Source: Rhizodiscina lignyota
Taxonomy: Eukaryota > Ascomycota > Dothideomycetes > Aulographales > Rhizodiscinaceae
Assembly (NCBI GenBank): GCA_010015805.1
Contig: ML978123.1
Span: 744,001 to 808,000, forward strand
Length of the DNA stretch: 64,000 bases
Reading direction: 5' to 3'
Under the pieces are notes generated by a model, which had not been told where the DNA came from, ran no database searches, and saw only the letters and a list, made by a program, of their open reading frames with translations. Shown in pieces: positions 47,374 to 57,671 of this stretch (within the stretch, counting starts at the first letter, position 1; every line of letters starts with the position of its first letter). Position numbers and translations under genes: made by a program.

Positions 47374-48501
47374 TATACATACTATTCGGCGTTATGGAAG
47401 GACGACTGGGACGTTCATAGAGGCTTGGGAAAGCAATGGTATACGGCAATGGGTCTGCCTTCCTCTTGCAATGCTTTGAATGAGCGGTAGAGCGTTTATC
47501 GCCTGCATCTCTGGAGGCTTAATCGCCTGTTTTGTTCAACACCTAGATTCATATAGAAACCGTGAGTGATGGATGACTCCACATTCGTACCTAATTTAAA
47601 GCGCAATTCGCCTCCAACGTACAAACTAGTTCACCCTATGTGAATGCGCTGCATGCAGCCATAAAATATGGTCATCTGGGAATAGTCGAGCTGCTGCTTG
47701 ATCGAGGCGCGGTCGTCAATACGGAAAGTGAATATTTCGGAAACCCACTACGGGCATACGACTACAAGGTTCCTGAGCTAATCACCGAACTACTACGATC
47801 CAGAGGCATCGATGTCCGTATGAGAGAACATAGTATGCGCAGCACTCGCCATAAAGAATTTGAGGATTTGGATTGAAAGATATTCTTTGATGTACAATCA
47901 CAAATAGTAGATCAGGATAGCGAGAATGGTATCTAGGGGAATTTCATGGTTCTTTTGTTGAAGTAATATATGAAACTTTATGAAAAGACGCCTACGTTCC
48001 TCGTGATGAAGTCCTCCCTTGCGAACGCAGGTGAGCGTTGAGGGTCGGAAATGCACCTCAAAAGACCATGTAGCGGGAAGGACGAGTCCCCAGTTGATAA
48101 AATGAGATATAAAGCGCAATACAGCTTGTTACGTGTAATGGTATCGGGTCAGCCGTGAAGCAGGTAAGGTCGCGTGAAATCGTTGCTGTAGATCGGTAAA
48201 ACCTCGTCAGGATATCGGTAAATGGATACCAAGATGACGTCTAATCTCTCTCCCTTTCGATGTCACGTTCAGTCTCTCGTCGTCCAAACAGCACCTGCAT
48301 TACCTTCCCAATTTTCGGATTTCAGACACCAATAGAGTTTCTAATCAGCTGCACACATCACTAGCATGTCTTTTCTGCGTTCTCTCGTCGGTAGTTGAGG
48401 CATTCGCCGCCGCGTGACAACACGCGCCACGAATTAAACTATCCGACAACCAACTTCGCTCCTCTATTGTACAATTCCTCAAGTTCAGGGCCGGAAAAAA
48501 A
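47374..48501. other. intergenic, 1.1 kb, containing an ankyrin relic
   Basis: Apart from the ankyrin fragment at 47638-47876, I see nothing supportable. The last 250 bases are pyrimidine-rich and serve as the Spo7-like promoter. Confidence 0.45.
47638..47876 (+). pseudogene. ankyrin-repeat fragment (relic)
   Basis: About 79 codons, with no ATG at the start, encode one and a half ankyrin repeats: NALHAAIKYGHLGIVELLLD, RGAVVNTESEYFGNPLRAYD, then VPELITELLRSRGID. The pattern matches the ankyrin arrays common in fungal NACHT/NLR-like or protein-interaction genes. No upstream domain is present in the preceding 260 bases, so this appears to be the 3' remnant of a larger host gene, or an unannotated small gene with a missing first exon. 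Confidence 0.5.
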
Positions 48502-49851
48502 ATGTCCAAACTTGATCAGATAGTTAAAGGCGCCCCCCCGCCTAACGTCTCCGCCTCCAATATCGCGCAAACAACGTCCGATCCAACTGCCCTTTTACCC
48601 AGTTCCCCGCCTCAGATATATCTCAATCTGCTCATCCTCGAAGCCTCCCTCCGCGCACAGTACCTCCACCTGCTGTCGCGACGCCGCCAGAACACCTCCG
48701 CACTCATCATTCTTGCGCTCTGGCTCGCGTACTTTGCCTACGCGCAATTTTTGCGCCCTCGTAACGATGGCAGCGGTATTGTGGGTGGCAGCCCGTACTG
48801 GGCAGTCGATACGGCGGAGAAGATGGCTTTGATGGGCGGCGCGGTACTGGCTGTGCTCTTCTGGGCAACGGGGCAGTGGGAGAGGGGCGTGCGGTGGCCT
48901 AGAAGATGGATTGCCGTGACGAATAGGGGCTTGAGGGGCTTCAATTGCAAGATTGTGGTTCTGAAAGGGAGGTGGTGGCGTGAGGGAATGGGGCAACTGA
49001 TATGCCTGATGCTGCCGCTCGCGCTGTTCTGGCCTGCGTTTGATGGCGGGGTGATGGGAACGCCAGGCAATGGAGGGGAATATACGCGCGTGGAGTACAC
49101 GAATACAGAGAAGAGGGCGATGTTGCGGATGGGACAGCACGTGCCGAGGCATATGGAGCCGGTAGAAGAGGATGTTTCTCCTGGTGGTGATGTGGTGAAG
49201 TTATTATTATTGCCGAAACCATTCACGCCGGATTTCAGAGAGAACTGGGAGATTTTCAGGACGGAGTATTGGGAAACGGAGAATGCGAGAAGAGCGGAAT
49301 TGAGGAAGAGAGTGCGAGCTCGGCAGAGGGAGGTTGCGAAAAAGGAAGGTGGATGGCTATGGTGGGCCGGTTGGAGAGGATTGCCAGGAAGAAAGAGCAG
49401 GAGTGCCACGCCAGAGGAGGGAGAGAGGAGCAGGCCGCATAGTCACAGCCATTCGCACAGTTTGACGCACCAACGGGAGCTAAAGGAGAAGAAGAGGAGG
49501 AGCAGTGCTCTGGGCCAGCGGATGGAGAGGGAAGGGTCACACTCAAGGAGCTCGTCCCGAAGCTCGACCATCACGATTGATGGTGAAAACGAGCGGCCTG
49601 CTAAGTCTTCGGGCGTAGCCGCGGAAAGAGGACGAAGGCGAAAGGCACCATCCTTAAGAGAGGGAGGGTTGACGTCTCGCCCTTCACCACTCACGCCCGC
49701 CGGATCGAGACCGGGCACTCCAGGCATTGGCGCTGGTAATCTCAGAGAGTCTGGTTTGAGGAAGCAAGCTAGCACACTGAGCACAGGGAGCGAAGGAAGC
49801 GATTCAACAACTGATCCCAGACTCAAGACAGAGCCTGGAGACACACCATAA
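48502..49851 (+). CDS. SPO7: Spo7-like regulatory subunit of the Nem1-Spo7 lipin phosphatase
   Basis: Single exon, 449 residues. The N-terminal half matches the Spo7 layout: QIYLNLLILEASLRAQYLHL, a first membrane segment (TSALIILALWLAYFAYAQFL), a second (MALMGGAVLAVLFWATGQWE), then RWPRRWIAVTNRGLRGFNCK and a further hydrophobic stretch (LICLMLPLALFWPAF). Spo7 sits in the nuclear/ER membrane and, with Nem1, dephosphorylates the lipin Pah1, controlling membrane synthesis. The C-terminal ~190 residues are Arg/Ser-rich and disordered (GRKSRSATPEEGERSR, RSSSRSSTITI), a long extension beyond the yeast protein (259 residues). The ATG at 48502 follows an A-rich run. Confidence 0.85.
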   Translation: MSKLDQIVKGAPPPNVSASNIAQTTSDPTALLPSSPPQIYLNLLILEASLRAQYLHLLSRRRQNTSALIILALWLAYFAYAQFLRPRNDGSGIVGGSPYWAVDTAEKMALMGGAVLAVLFWATGQWERGVRWPRRWIAVTNRGLRGFNCKIVVLKGRWWREGMGQLICLMLPLALFWPAFDGGVMGTPGNGGEYTRVEYTNTEKRAMLRMGQHVPRHMEPVEEDVSPGGDVVKLLLLPKPFTPDFRENWEIFRTEYWETENARRAELRKRVRARQREVAKKEGGWLWWAGWRGLPGRKSRSATPEEGERSRPHSHSHSHSLTHQRELKEKKRRSSALGQRMEREGSHSRSSSRSSTITIDGENERPAKSSGVAAERGRRRKAPSLREGGLTSRPSPLTPAGSRPGTPGIGAGNLRESGLRKQASTLSTGSEGSDSTTDPRLKTEPGDTP

Positions 49852-50317
49852 AGCAAGCAGAAATTCAAGCTAACAGGAGAAACAATACCAGCAACATTTG
49901 TTACTTGGGCTGGACTGGTCTTGAGGCTTGCATGTGCTGTCTCTCCCCTCGCCGTCATCCATATTAGGGTTAAGGTCCATTGTGCACGCAATAGCAATTG
50001 CAGACAGAGGAAACTACAAGCGGTCCACTGCTTGAAAGAATCTTTGTGAAGAGTTCATGCTTGGATCGTGTTGCACCCCTTGTCTTACTGACGCACTGTT
50101 AAACGCAACAATTGCTTCTGTCTCAGGCAGTCAATATGGTGTAAGACATCTAGCAAGATAAAGAGGGGCTTGCTGGGTGATAGTCCTGTTGCCTTTAAAT
50201 CTTCCATAACTCTCCCTCCTTTCTTCCCAGATCCATACCTAAATTTCGCGGCCTTCTGTTCTCCGCTCGTACCTCTGCTTTATACAATTCCTTGACCACA
50301 GAAACCGAAACCAAGCA
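49852..50317. other. intergenic, 466 bases
   Basis: Between the Spo7-like gene and the His-rich ORF. No gene seen. Confidence 0.4.
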
Positions 50318-50788
50318 ATGAACAGTACCATGTCAACGAATGAGACGATGCCGATCGACAGTACAACGTCGAGCCTACGACTGCCGAATATTTCAACCGC
50401 ATATAGGTTCGTCAAAAGGAATTGGCAGACCATCGAATTCATTATTCGCGGGACTCACGAACTCTACTCTTCGCATCGACGTAGACAACTCCAACGGGAA
50501 GAAGAGATGCACAGGAACCGCGAAATGGCAGAAGACGCAGCTGCTGCAACTCATGTCCATCACCATTATCATTGTGTCACGCATCATAGTCCTGGCGTCA
50601 ATCATCATCAGCACACGCATTATCATGGCCATAATCATGCACACCTGCAACTCCAGATACGGAATGCTATCCGCAATCGACTTCATGTACATAACATTCC
50701 ACGCTTCCGGAATCGCCATCACCATCGACGACACCACTGGGGGCAGGAGATCATCGCGGCGCGCATCCGGCGCCGGCACTCGTATTAG
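50318..50788 (+). CDS. hypothetical His-rich small protein (156 aa)
   Basis: Single-exon ORF of 156 residues with a good ATG context (caagcaATGa). The N-terminus is Ser/Thr-rich, then comes a helical charged stretch (HELYSSHRRRQLQREEEMHR). Residues ~80-110 hold a dense His cluster (THVHHHYHCVTHHSPGVNHH, then QHTHYHGHNHAHLQ), and the C-terminus is Arg/His-rich (RFRNRHHHRRHHWGQEII). No family recognised. Dense His clusters often bind Zn, Cu or Ni, which is a possibility only. It could also be a chance ORF, since His codons are CAT/CAC repeats; no introns and no homology evidence is available here. Confidence 0.45.
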   Translation: MNSTMSTNETMPIDSTTSSLRLPNISTAYRFVKRNWQTIEFIIRGTHELYSSHRRRQLQREEEMHRNREMAEDAAAATHVHHHYHCVTHHSPGVNHHQHTHYHGHNHAHLQLQIRNAIRNRLHVHNIPRFRNRHHHRRHHWGQEIIAARIRRRHSY

Positions 50789-51306
50789 TGGAAAGCTATA
50801 CGCTTTAAGTTGTTGTCGAAAGAGACAACAATAGCGATATCTTTTCATTATGTCGCGTATATTCTCTTCAAAAACGCGTTTCCTACCTTTATGCCTTAAC
50901 TACTTCCTCTGCATGCATTTACACCGGAGCAAAAGAAGATCGACTTATCCTCCAACTGGCCTTCAATTCGCGTGGACGCTCGGTCTCAAAAGTTTCTGTC
51001 TTGGTACGACTTCCCGGCAAATGTTGTGTTCACAGACTTTAACGAGTCTCCGAGCATGCTCGAACCGCCTTTGACCTAAGTCCTTTCGGAGAACAGAAGC
51101 TACCTCAATAACAGCTCAAACATGCATTTGCCGATAAATACAACTTCATTCGATGTCCACCTTTGGCGGCGCACTGCAAATCCCAATTACGACACACAAG
51201 TCCAAACCAGTCTCCGCGAGGTGCAACCTGCAACACCCTCAAATTATCCCCCTTATCGCCGCACCCTCTCTTGCAGTTCACACGTATAGTCTGAATTTCG
51301 ATCCTG
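50789..51306. other. convergent intergenic, 518 bases
   Basis: Between the His-rich ORF and the DUF7730-like gene. No gene seen. Confidence 0.4.
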
Positions 51307-52570
51307 CTAAACCGGACTCTGATTTTCCCTCGGCCTCACCATCCTCAGCCCACTTATCTTGCTCCCGCCCGGTCCCAGACTCATGGTCTCAAAGTTATTC
51401 TCCTGCCAACTCGTCGACACAATCAACTCGCCTCCCTTGGATGCCAGCCCTTCCGCCAACGCTATGATCGGCGTATACACATCACCCCAGCGTTTGGGAA
51501 GCTCGAACTGTGCAAGGGCATTGCTCACGAACGGGCCACAATCGACACTCAACTCTACATTCTGCAGCGAGCTGAACGGACGGTCGGAGCACGTCGGCCC
51601 ACGTTTTGAAAAGAGTTTGGCGATGCCGGATCTCTGGGGCTCTTTGGGGCATGTGTAGTAAGATTTCGGGTCTGCTGGAGGCAGGATGACGGCAATTGCT
51701 TTCTCAAGCGTGTATTGCGGGAGATGATCGCGCCACTGAACGATTGCGGCTAGCGAGATGGTGGTGATGAGGCTGAGGCGAGGACGCAGGATGATCATGG
51801 TGAAGTCGATGAGCGTTTGACAGGACGTAAAATGGAATCTATCGTGGCTGTAAAGCATGTGGATGGTTTCCGAGTATCTTTTGTTACAGGTCTCAATCAG
51901 CAATTTTTCGTTCCACAGACCGCATAGGGTGGATCATAACTTACATTTGCCGGCAGCTCAGCAACACACTGAGCGGTCGCCAATCCGATTCCTGTACGAC
52001 CTTGAGCATGGTGGCGTCTTGGTTGTACTCTGCCTGCCCTTCTGGTCCAGTTTCATTGTAGTAGTCCTCCGATTCAACCATCTCGTCAAACCCCAATCTC
52101 TTCACCTTCCCAAACCCCACTCTCTTCCTCCCAACTTCCACGCCGTTCACCAAGCCAACAACTTTGCCACCCATCACATATCCCCAAATCATCTCTCTAA
52201 TCTCAGCTGGCAGCATCAGCAACTTTGATCCCTCCTGCGCCTTTGTCTTCTGCCTTTTCAACCTCCATCCCACCAATTTCCCCTCCATACCATCTTTCCC
52301 TTCCGTCGGCAGCGTCAACCGCCGCGTTCGCTTTTGATTCAACGGTCGCGGAATCCTAGACAGCATCTCTTTCCGCTCCCTCTGAAAGCGGCGCTCTTGA
52401 ATGCGGCCGGTACCGCAGAAGCCGTGAGCATTGGGATCAAGACTGCATGAGCAGCAAATGCACCAGAGTTTGAAGCATATGAGAAAAGAAGCATGCAGTG
52501 CGAATTTGCCTGCGGCTATTGCATATTTCTTCGCGCGCTTTTTGACTCCTTGAGTGTCGATCTTCTTCAT
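51307..52570 (-). CDS. DUF7730/F-box-like fungal protein (398 aa)
   Basis: Minus-strand exons 52570-51945 and 51877-51307 give 398 residues from the ATG at 52570 (MKKIDTQGVKKRAKK). The frame is open upstream to 52771, but those residues look non-coding. Seen: KLLMLPAEIREMIWGYVMGG, the F-box-like start of the fungal DUF7730 family, and SVLLSCRQIYSETIHMLYSH across the splice junction, matching that family's (CRQIY.EA...LY) block. The C-terminal part (LVDFTM-like helices, VELSVDCGPFVSNALAQF) is typical of the same group. The intron (51878-51944) uses an aaag acceptor that restores the family motif. Function of the family is unknown. A Cys-rich hydrophobic stretch lies near residues 20-50. Confidence 0.72.
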
Positions 52571-53133
52571 TGCGGCACAAGCTATACTAAGACCACGTAT
52601 TCCTAAAGAAAATTTGAAGGTGAGATGCACCAGAAAAGAAGAGATGGGAAAGATGATCTGACAATTGTCGGGAAAGGATTTATGGAAATATTGACAAGTC
52701 TTCACAGCCTTATTGTCTTCGCAGCCTGGTGAAGAGTGGCGGGCTGTGTACATCTGCGCCACAGTATCCAAAATCCTCCTCGAGTATCATTCTCCAATCC
52801 TGCTTCCAGTCAACAGCTTTGGAAGCGACCCGTGCATCAGATTTTAAACTTGCGCACCCTGATTGGCAGTTGATCAAAGCCTTGAAACCTGAGGGGCCAA
52901 AGTGAGCCACTGGAAGATGTTGCGCGAGAACAATTTGGGGGCGACAGTTACCAAATGCTACGCAATCTCTAGAATATATCGATGGCATTCGATTAACAAT
53001 ACTCAATGCTGCGTATGAACACAAACAAAACAAAGAGTCGAGAGTGGTATACGTAATGAGAAGAGCTCATGGAAAAACCCAAATGACCTATGCCGTCCTC
53101 CACCCAACGTTCCAACCCAAAGACGCTCGTCCT
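52571..53133. other. intergenic, 563 bases
   Basis: Upstream of the DUF7730-like gene and downstream of the Om14-like gene. No gene seen. Confidence 0.4.
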
Positions 53134-53574
53134 CTATTTCTTTGGCGGGTACTTCTTGAACAGCAATTGCGATGCCCAGACATCAGCAACGGCAAACAAG
53201 CCCACAGCTCCAGCGATCGCGCCCGCAACTTTCCACGAGAACTCTCCCGCCGTGTACTTCTTGTACGAGAACCAACCCAGCGTAGCTCCACCGATAGCGA
53301 CGATGAGCGCATTGCCCAGGATGACGGGGTTATCCGCATTCTCGCGCATCCTCTTGCCTGCAACGCCTGCCTTCGCCTTCGCCTTCTCTTTCACCTCCTT
53401 GGCCTTCTGCTCATCCTGCTTCTCCTTGTCCTCTGCCTCATGCTCCAGGCGCTCGGCTTGCGTGTCTGTCTTTACGGACTGCGACTCGTAGTCTGATGGG
53501 ACGGAAGAGATATGCGGGGAGTCGACGTCGATGAGAGACGATGCGGATTGCGAGTCATGCTGGATCTCGGGCAT
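53134..53574 (-). CDS. Om14-like mitochondrial outer-membrane protein (146 aa)
   Basis: Single exon on the minus strand, 146 residues. The N-terminal half is acidic with a Lys/Glu-rich coiled coil (ERLEHEAEDKEKQDEQKAKE). The C-terminal half has two hydrophobic segments: NPVILGNALIVAIGGATLGW and VAGAIAGAVGLFAVADVW, separated by FSYKKYTAGEFSWK, and ends LLFKKYPPKK. This layout and the NPV-LGNA...KYPPK ends match the C-terminal domain of yeast Om14, an outer-membrane protein that helps ribosomes and import factors dock at mitochondria. The assignment is by recall of the family pattern. Confidence 0.72.
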   Translation of the reverse strand: MPEIQHDSQSASSLIDVDSPHISSVPSDYESQSVKTDTQAERLEHEAEDKEKQDEQKAKEVKEKAKAKAGVAGKRMRENADNPVILGNALIVAIGGATLGWFSYKKYTAGEFSWKVAGAIAGAVGLFAVADVWASQLLFKKYPPKK

Positions 53575-54571
53575 TGGTGGTGCGCGACTGGAGTAGAGGT
53601 TAGCAATCTACGATTAAACTATCATGCTGAGAGAAGCATGGCAGAGTATCAGCTTTGGAATGGCACGGGTGGTGAAATGCATCGCAAAAGACAACTTTGT
53701 GCACGTGAGAGCAAGTTCCCTTGCAGACTCTTCAGGAAGACACTCATAGCCATCAAAGCTCTACTGTAAGTAGGATTATGAACGTGAAAGGGCAGCCAAG
53801 CAGTGCCTCGCAAGCTATGAACGTGTCTAATCTGCGTTTTGCGTATTTCGTTTGCTTCGCGCGGTCGAAAGGAAGTCGTTGGTACAAGTCACCACAAAGA
53901 AATAGAACTTACGCCTGCGAATTCATTAGTTCACTATCTTCTATGTCGTTCCAAGGACAATACTTACTTCTTCAGGGCTCTGCTTCGGCCCGCTTGCAGC
54001 TACGTCGGCATAGCTCATTTCGGCGATTGTTATTAGACTGAGGAAGCTTGCTGCGTTCTACGGTCTCAGAGGCAAGGGAAACCTTGGCGTTGAAAAGGTG
54101 GGGAGGTGAGCCGGTGAGGAGAAGAAACTCCAAAGATGAGAGCTTCCGCGTGAGGGTATCACAAGCTGCAGACGGTGATGGAGAATGCCGGATGGGGTCA
54201 CGATAATGGGAATTCAAGGAAGGAGGTTGGCAGCTCTCACATGTTCCGCGCAGGCTTGGCGTAGCCAAACGGTACGTCATTGCATCACTCGCCCCTGATT
54301 CGTCCATTTTCGCATAAGTCAGGGGTTGCAAATTTGTATTGGTTCTATGAAAGTCCAGAGAGCTTGGACCTTCTTGATGTCTCTGCTGTACAGCTGTGCT
54401 TTTAAGGGGAATCTTGCGAACAGCGAAAGCGTGATTCATCTACACTCCATCCGCGCCCGCTATTCGTCCATCTAAGCAGAAACGCCTCCCGATGCAAGCA
54501 AATGGGTTATCAACCAACGTCAATCACAAGGGATATCTGGCAAGCCGTGACGAAAGCCAAAAACAGCCTCC
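53575..54571. other. intergenic, ~1 kb
   Basis: A minus-strand ORF of 155 codons (53972-54439) starts at a true ATG (MNHAFAVRKIPLKSTAVQQ) but is Ser/Pro/Arg-rich without recognised features. It might be a small gene. Nothing else seen. Confidence 0.35.
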
Positions 54572-56098
54572 TCATCGGTGATCTGAATTCGGATTCGAAT
54601 TCGAGTTGGAGCCACGCCCAAACAGGCCTCTCACTCTCTCTGCGAAGCCGGGCGTAGAGCCCTCCCTCGAATGGCTCGAACGCTGACTTCCACTTTGTCT
54701 CCGGCTCTGTTCATCCGCATTAGCCTCAGGGTAACCAAAGGCACCTGGTATGGCCGGAGAGGGTGAGTTCACTCCGCTTGCGGCATTCTGCTGGCTCGCA
54801 CTCGAGGACGTTCTCCGTCCACTCCACGGCGATGGTTGCGGAGCTCCATTGGCGGCCGTCGAAGCAGTAGCCGTCGCATCCACGTTCGCGCCGCTTCTGC
54901 CCTGCGCCTGATCTCTTGCCTGCGTAATTCCCATCCTACACTGCGGGCAGCTGTCATGCTCTCTTAGCCATGAACCCACGCACTCGCCATGAAACCAATG
55001 GCCACACCAAAGACGTGTAACCTCACCTCCAACTTCCACGTCCTCCATGCAGATACTGCAGTCCGCCTGGCCGGTCTTAGGATCCACCATATCTTTTGTG
55101 ATCTTAATTTTTGGCAACTCCGATATCGATTCGGCAGACGCAGGGCCTGGAGCATTGCCCATGTTGTTCTGCTCCATCAGTTGCGACAGAATGCGGTCGA
55201 AGGCCTCTTGTGTGTAGACTGCATCGCCGTGGGCAGCATTGGCGGGGTTGAGGAGCGGCAACAGGAAGCCTAGGAGCGGCGGAGGACCGCGAGGGAAGGG
55301 GCCGTCATGGTCGTCAAGGCCACGGGAAGGATCGCGCAGGCCAGGGCCAGGGCCGTGAGGGTTCATAGGACCGAAGAGTGTCTCGCTTAGGATCCTGTTC
55401 ATGCATAAGAATCAGTTCGTTCCGGAGAAGGAGTGCGGAATGAGAACTTACCTCTGCAAATCATCCACTGGGACATCTGGCGGCTGAGGTTGATTCGCAT
55501 TGCGGGGGGTCAACGGAGTCAATCGCGCTGAGCTTGTCCTGGAAGTCCAGGCGTAGCCTGGTCCGTGGCCGGATCGTACTGATACTCCTGGTCCTCCAGC
55601 ACCAGCACCAGCACCACCGCCCATTGCACCATGTCCAGGACCTTGCACTTGACCCGCCGCAATACTCTGCATCATTTGCCCGAAATTCGCGGCCAACATT
55701 GAGAATGGATCGGTATTGTTCGGCTGCGGGGAACGAGCGCCTGGTGAACCATTAGGAGAGAAAGGGCGAACAAATGTTCCTGTGATATGAACCCTGCCTG
55801 GACCTGACGACTGCCACTGTAATCTGTTTAACGGTGGACCGTCGTCTTCGTGATCAGGTATGTTGGCCCATGGGTTGTGGTCGCGGAGAGGATGCGGGGG
55901 GAGTGGAGGAGGGACAGATTCGGGTGGGTCGTCGGCAGGTATTTGGAGCTGGTCCTCGCGCGGGTCGTGGTCTGGTTCGATGACCTCTGTGAACTCGGAA
56001 TGGCATGCTGGACATGTCAAGCCATGCTCGTCTCTGTACCACTCATCTGAGCACTGATGGCAAAACACCAGTTCCCTTTGTCGGTCGTGTGAATCCAT
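54572..56098 (-). CDS. RING-H2 E3 ubiquitin ligase, RNF115/126-like
   Basis: Minus-strand exons 56098-55452 and 55394-54572 give 489 residues. The N-terminus carries a small zinc finger (FCHQCSDEWYRDEH with CPACHSEF), as in the RNF115/126 group. The middle is Pro/Gly-rich and disordered. The RING-H2 domain has the C3H2C3 ligands: CSICMEDVEVGGEVTRLWCG, HWFHGECVGSWLREHD, CPQCR. The tail is Ser/Asn-rich. It is expected to accept an E2-ubiquitin and ubiquitinate substrates; yeast San1 in the nucleus is a loose functional analogue. The 57-base intron is phase 2 and restores RILSETLFGP. Confidence 0.9.
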
Positions 56099-57671
56099 TG
56101 CGAAGTTTAGCGATAGGTTTCAATATGAATGGCGACTACTGGAGGTTGGAAGACGAGCGCGATGATGAGCGCGCTGTCGCGAGGTGTGGCGACGTGCTTG
56201 GTCGGTAGAAGCGATTTGTTAGGTCATTTGAGCCTGGCGGGTGATAGAAGCTCGGCAGTGGGCGGTGCAGCTGCTTCGAAGCTTGCCACAAGGCTATAGG
56301 TGTGAAAGGAAGGCTGGTGATAAGTCGACGTGTCCTTTCGGCAAAGCTTGGGGAATAAGTTAGGGTCGTAATAGGTGCGTAGTGTTGTAGAGTTAAACTG
56401 GCTTACAACTCCAGGAAGTTCGAAGACCGCGGTCGAAACGGCGCTCGGACGCGCGAGATATGACGTTTCCTCCAGCTATCGCTCAACTCACGTGCTCGAG
56501 CTTTCCTCGTTACCACTCCACTTCCAAGCTAACAAGAACGTAGGAAATGATGAACGAAGATCGTTTCTGCGCTGAGGGTAGAGAGTTTGAGTGGGGAAAG
56601 TGAGTTGCGCAGCTATTTCAATAACCGCCAGAGCGTTTTGTGACTGTTTGCGCTTCCCCACAGTTCGATAAGCTTCTTCCAACTGTGAATACGTTTGCTA
56701 GGCTACCGTTCAAGCAAATGTTTTCACGATCTATTTCGGTATTGTGGTATGTACAATTCCACTCAAACCTCAATGACAGTAGGACATTCTCATTGTAAAC
56801 ATGACTTCAATGAGAACAAAGTCACTATTGCTCAGGCGCGTATACGATAAGGTTCAGCCTCAGGCTTCAAAAAGGATTTCTCCTAGATTCACTTACATTT
56901 CCTCTTCTAAACGAGGCTCAATATGACCGGTAGGATGTGCCTTCAACTTTGCGGAAAGAGCCGGCGCCGGTACAGAAAGGAATATATGGAAGTCTGGCGG
57001 ACAGTCTCCCGATCAACCAATACCGTATGCAGGTCAGGGTAGTACGGCACGAGGGTAACAAAATAGTTGAGTCCATGAGGTTTAAAAGCGTACAGTAGAA
57101 GCAGGTTTCTTCTTCAACGCTAGCCAGAGCATCTCTGGAAGGTTAATTAAATATATACTAGAGTTCATTTTAAAACGCTCAGCTTCAGCGCGACCCACGT
57201 TAACTATCGAGTATATACATCCATCTCACGGTTCTATATATTGCAGCCACGACAACTATTTTGTCACCCACTTGTAGGGTCAGCCTGCGCTTTCAGGAGA
57301 GCGCTGCTAAATTTCTGAAGGGAGGCAATCACTCCAAGCCCAGACTTCATCATCTCCCCACACTCGGAGGTTCCAGGGCTTTTCATTGCGACTGGAGGCT
57401 CTTTTCAGGGGTGGAATTTCCTTCCAATCATCAGCAAATATATTGTGAAAATGCAGGATGAAGCGCTTGACGAAAAATTCGTGAAGCGGTGGGCATAGAA
57501 TCGTGAAGAAAGAGTGGTGGCTCGTGGATCCTTTGTTCCTAAGAGGGAGCTGAGTGACCTGGTTTGACCGTGGATATGGCCATCAGTACGACAGCTATAG
57601 GACTGCAAATTGAATTGTCAATGCAGAATCGTGGGTGAGATATATGTATCTTCCAAATTAATGTACAAGGG
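56099..57671. other. intergenic, ~1.6 kb
   Basis: Contains the promoter of the RING gene and the 3' region of RRN5. The part near 57140-57250 is A/T-rich (attaaatatatac). Short ORFs at 56375-56575 and 57261-57461 have no features. No gene supported. Confidence 0.4.

Noticed and set aside
53972-54439. 155-codon minus-strand ORF with an ATG
   Set aside because: Possible small gene, but Ser/Pro/Arg-rich with nothing recognisable; kept only as an intergenic note.
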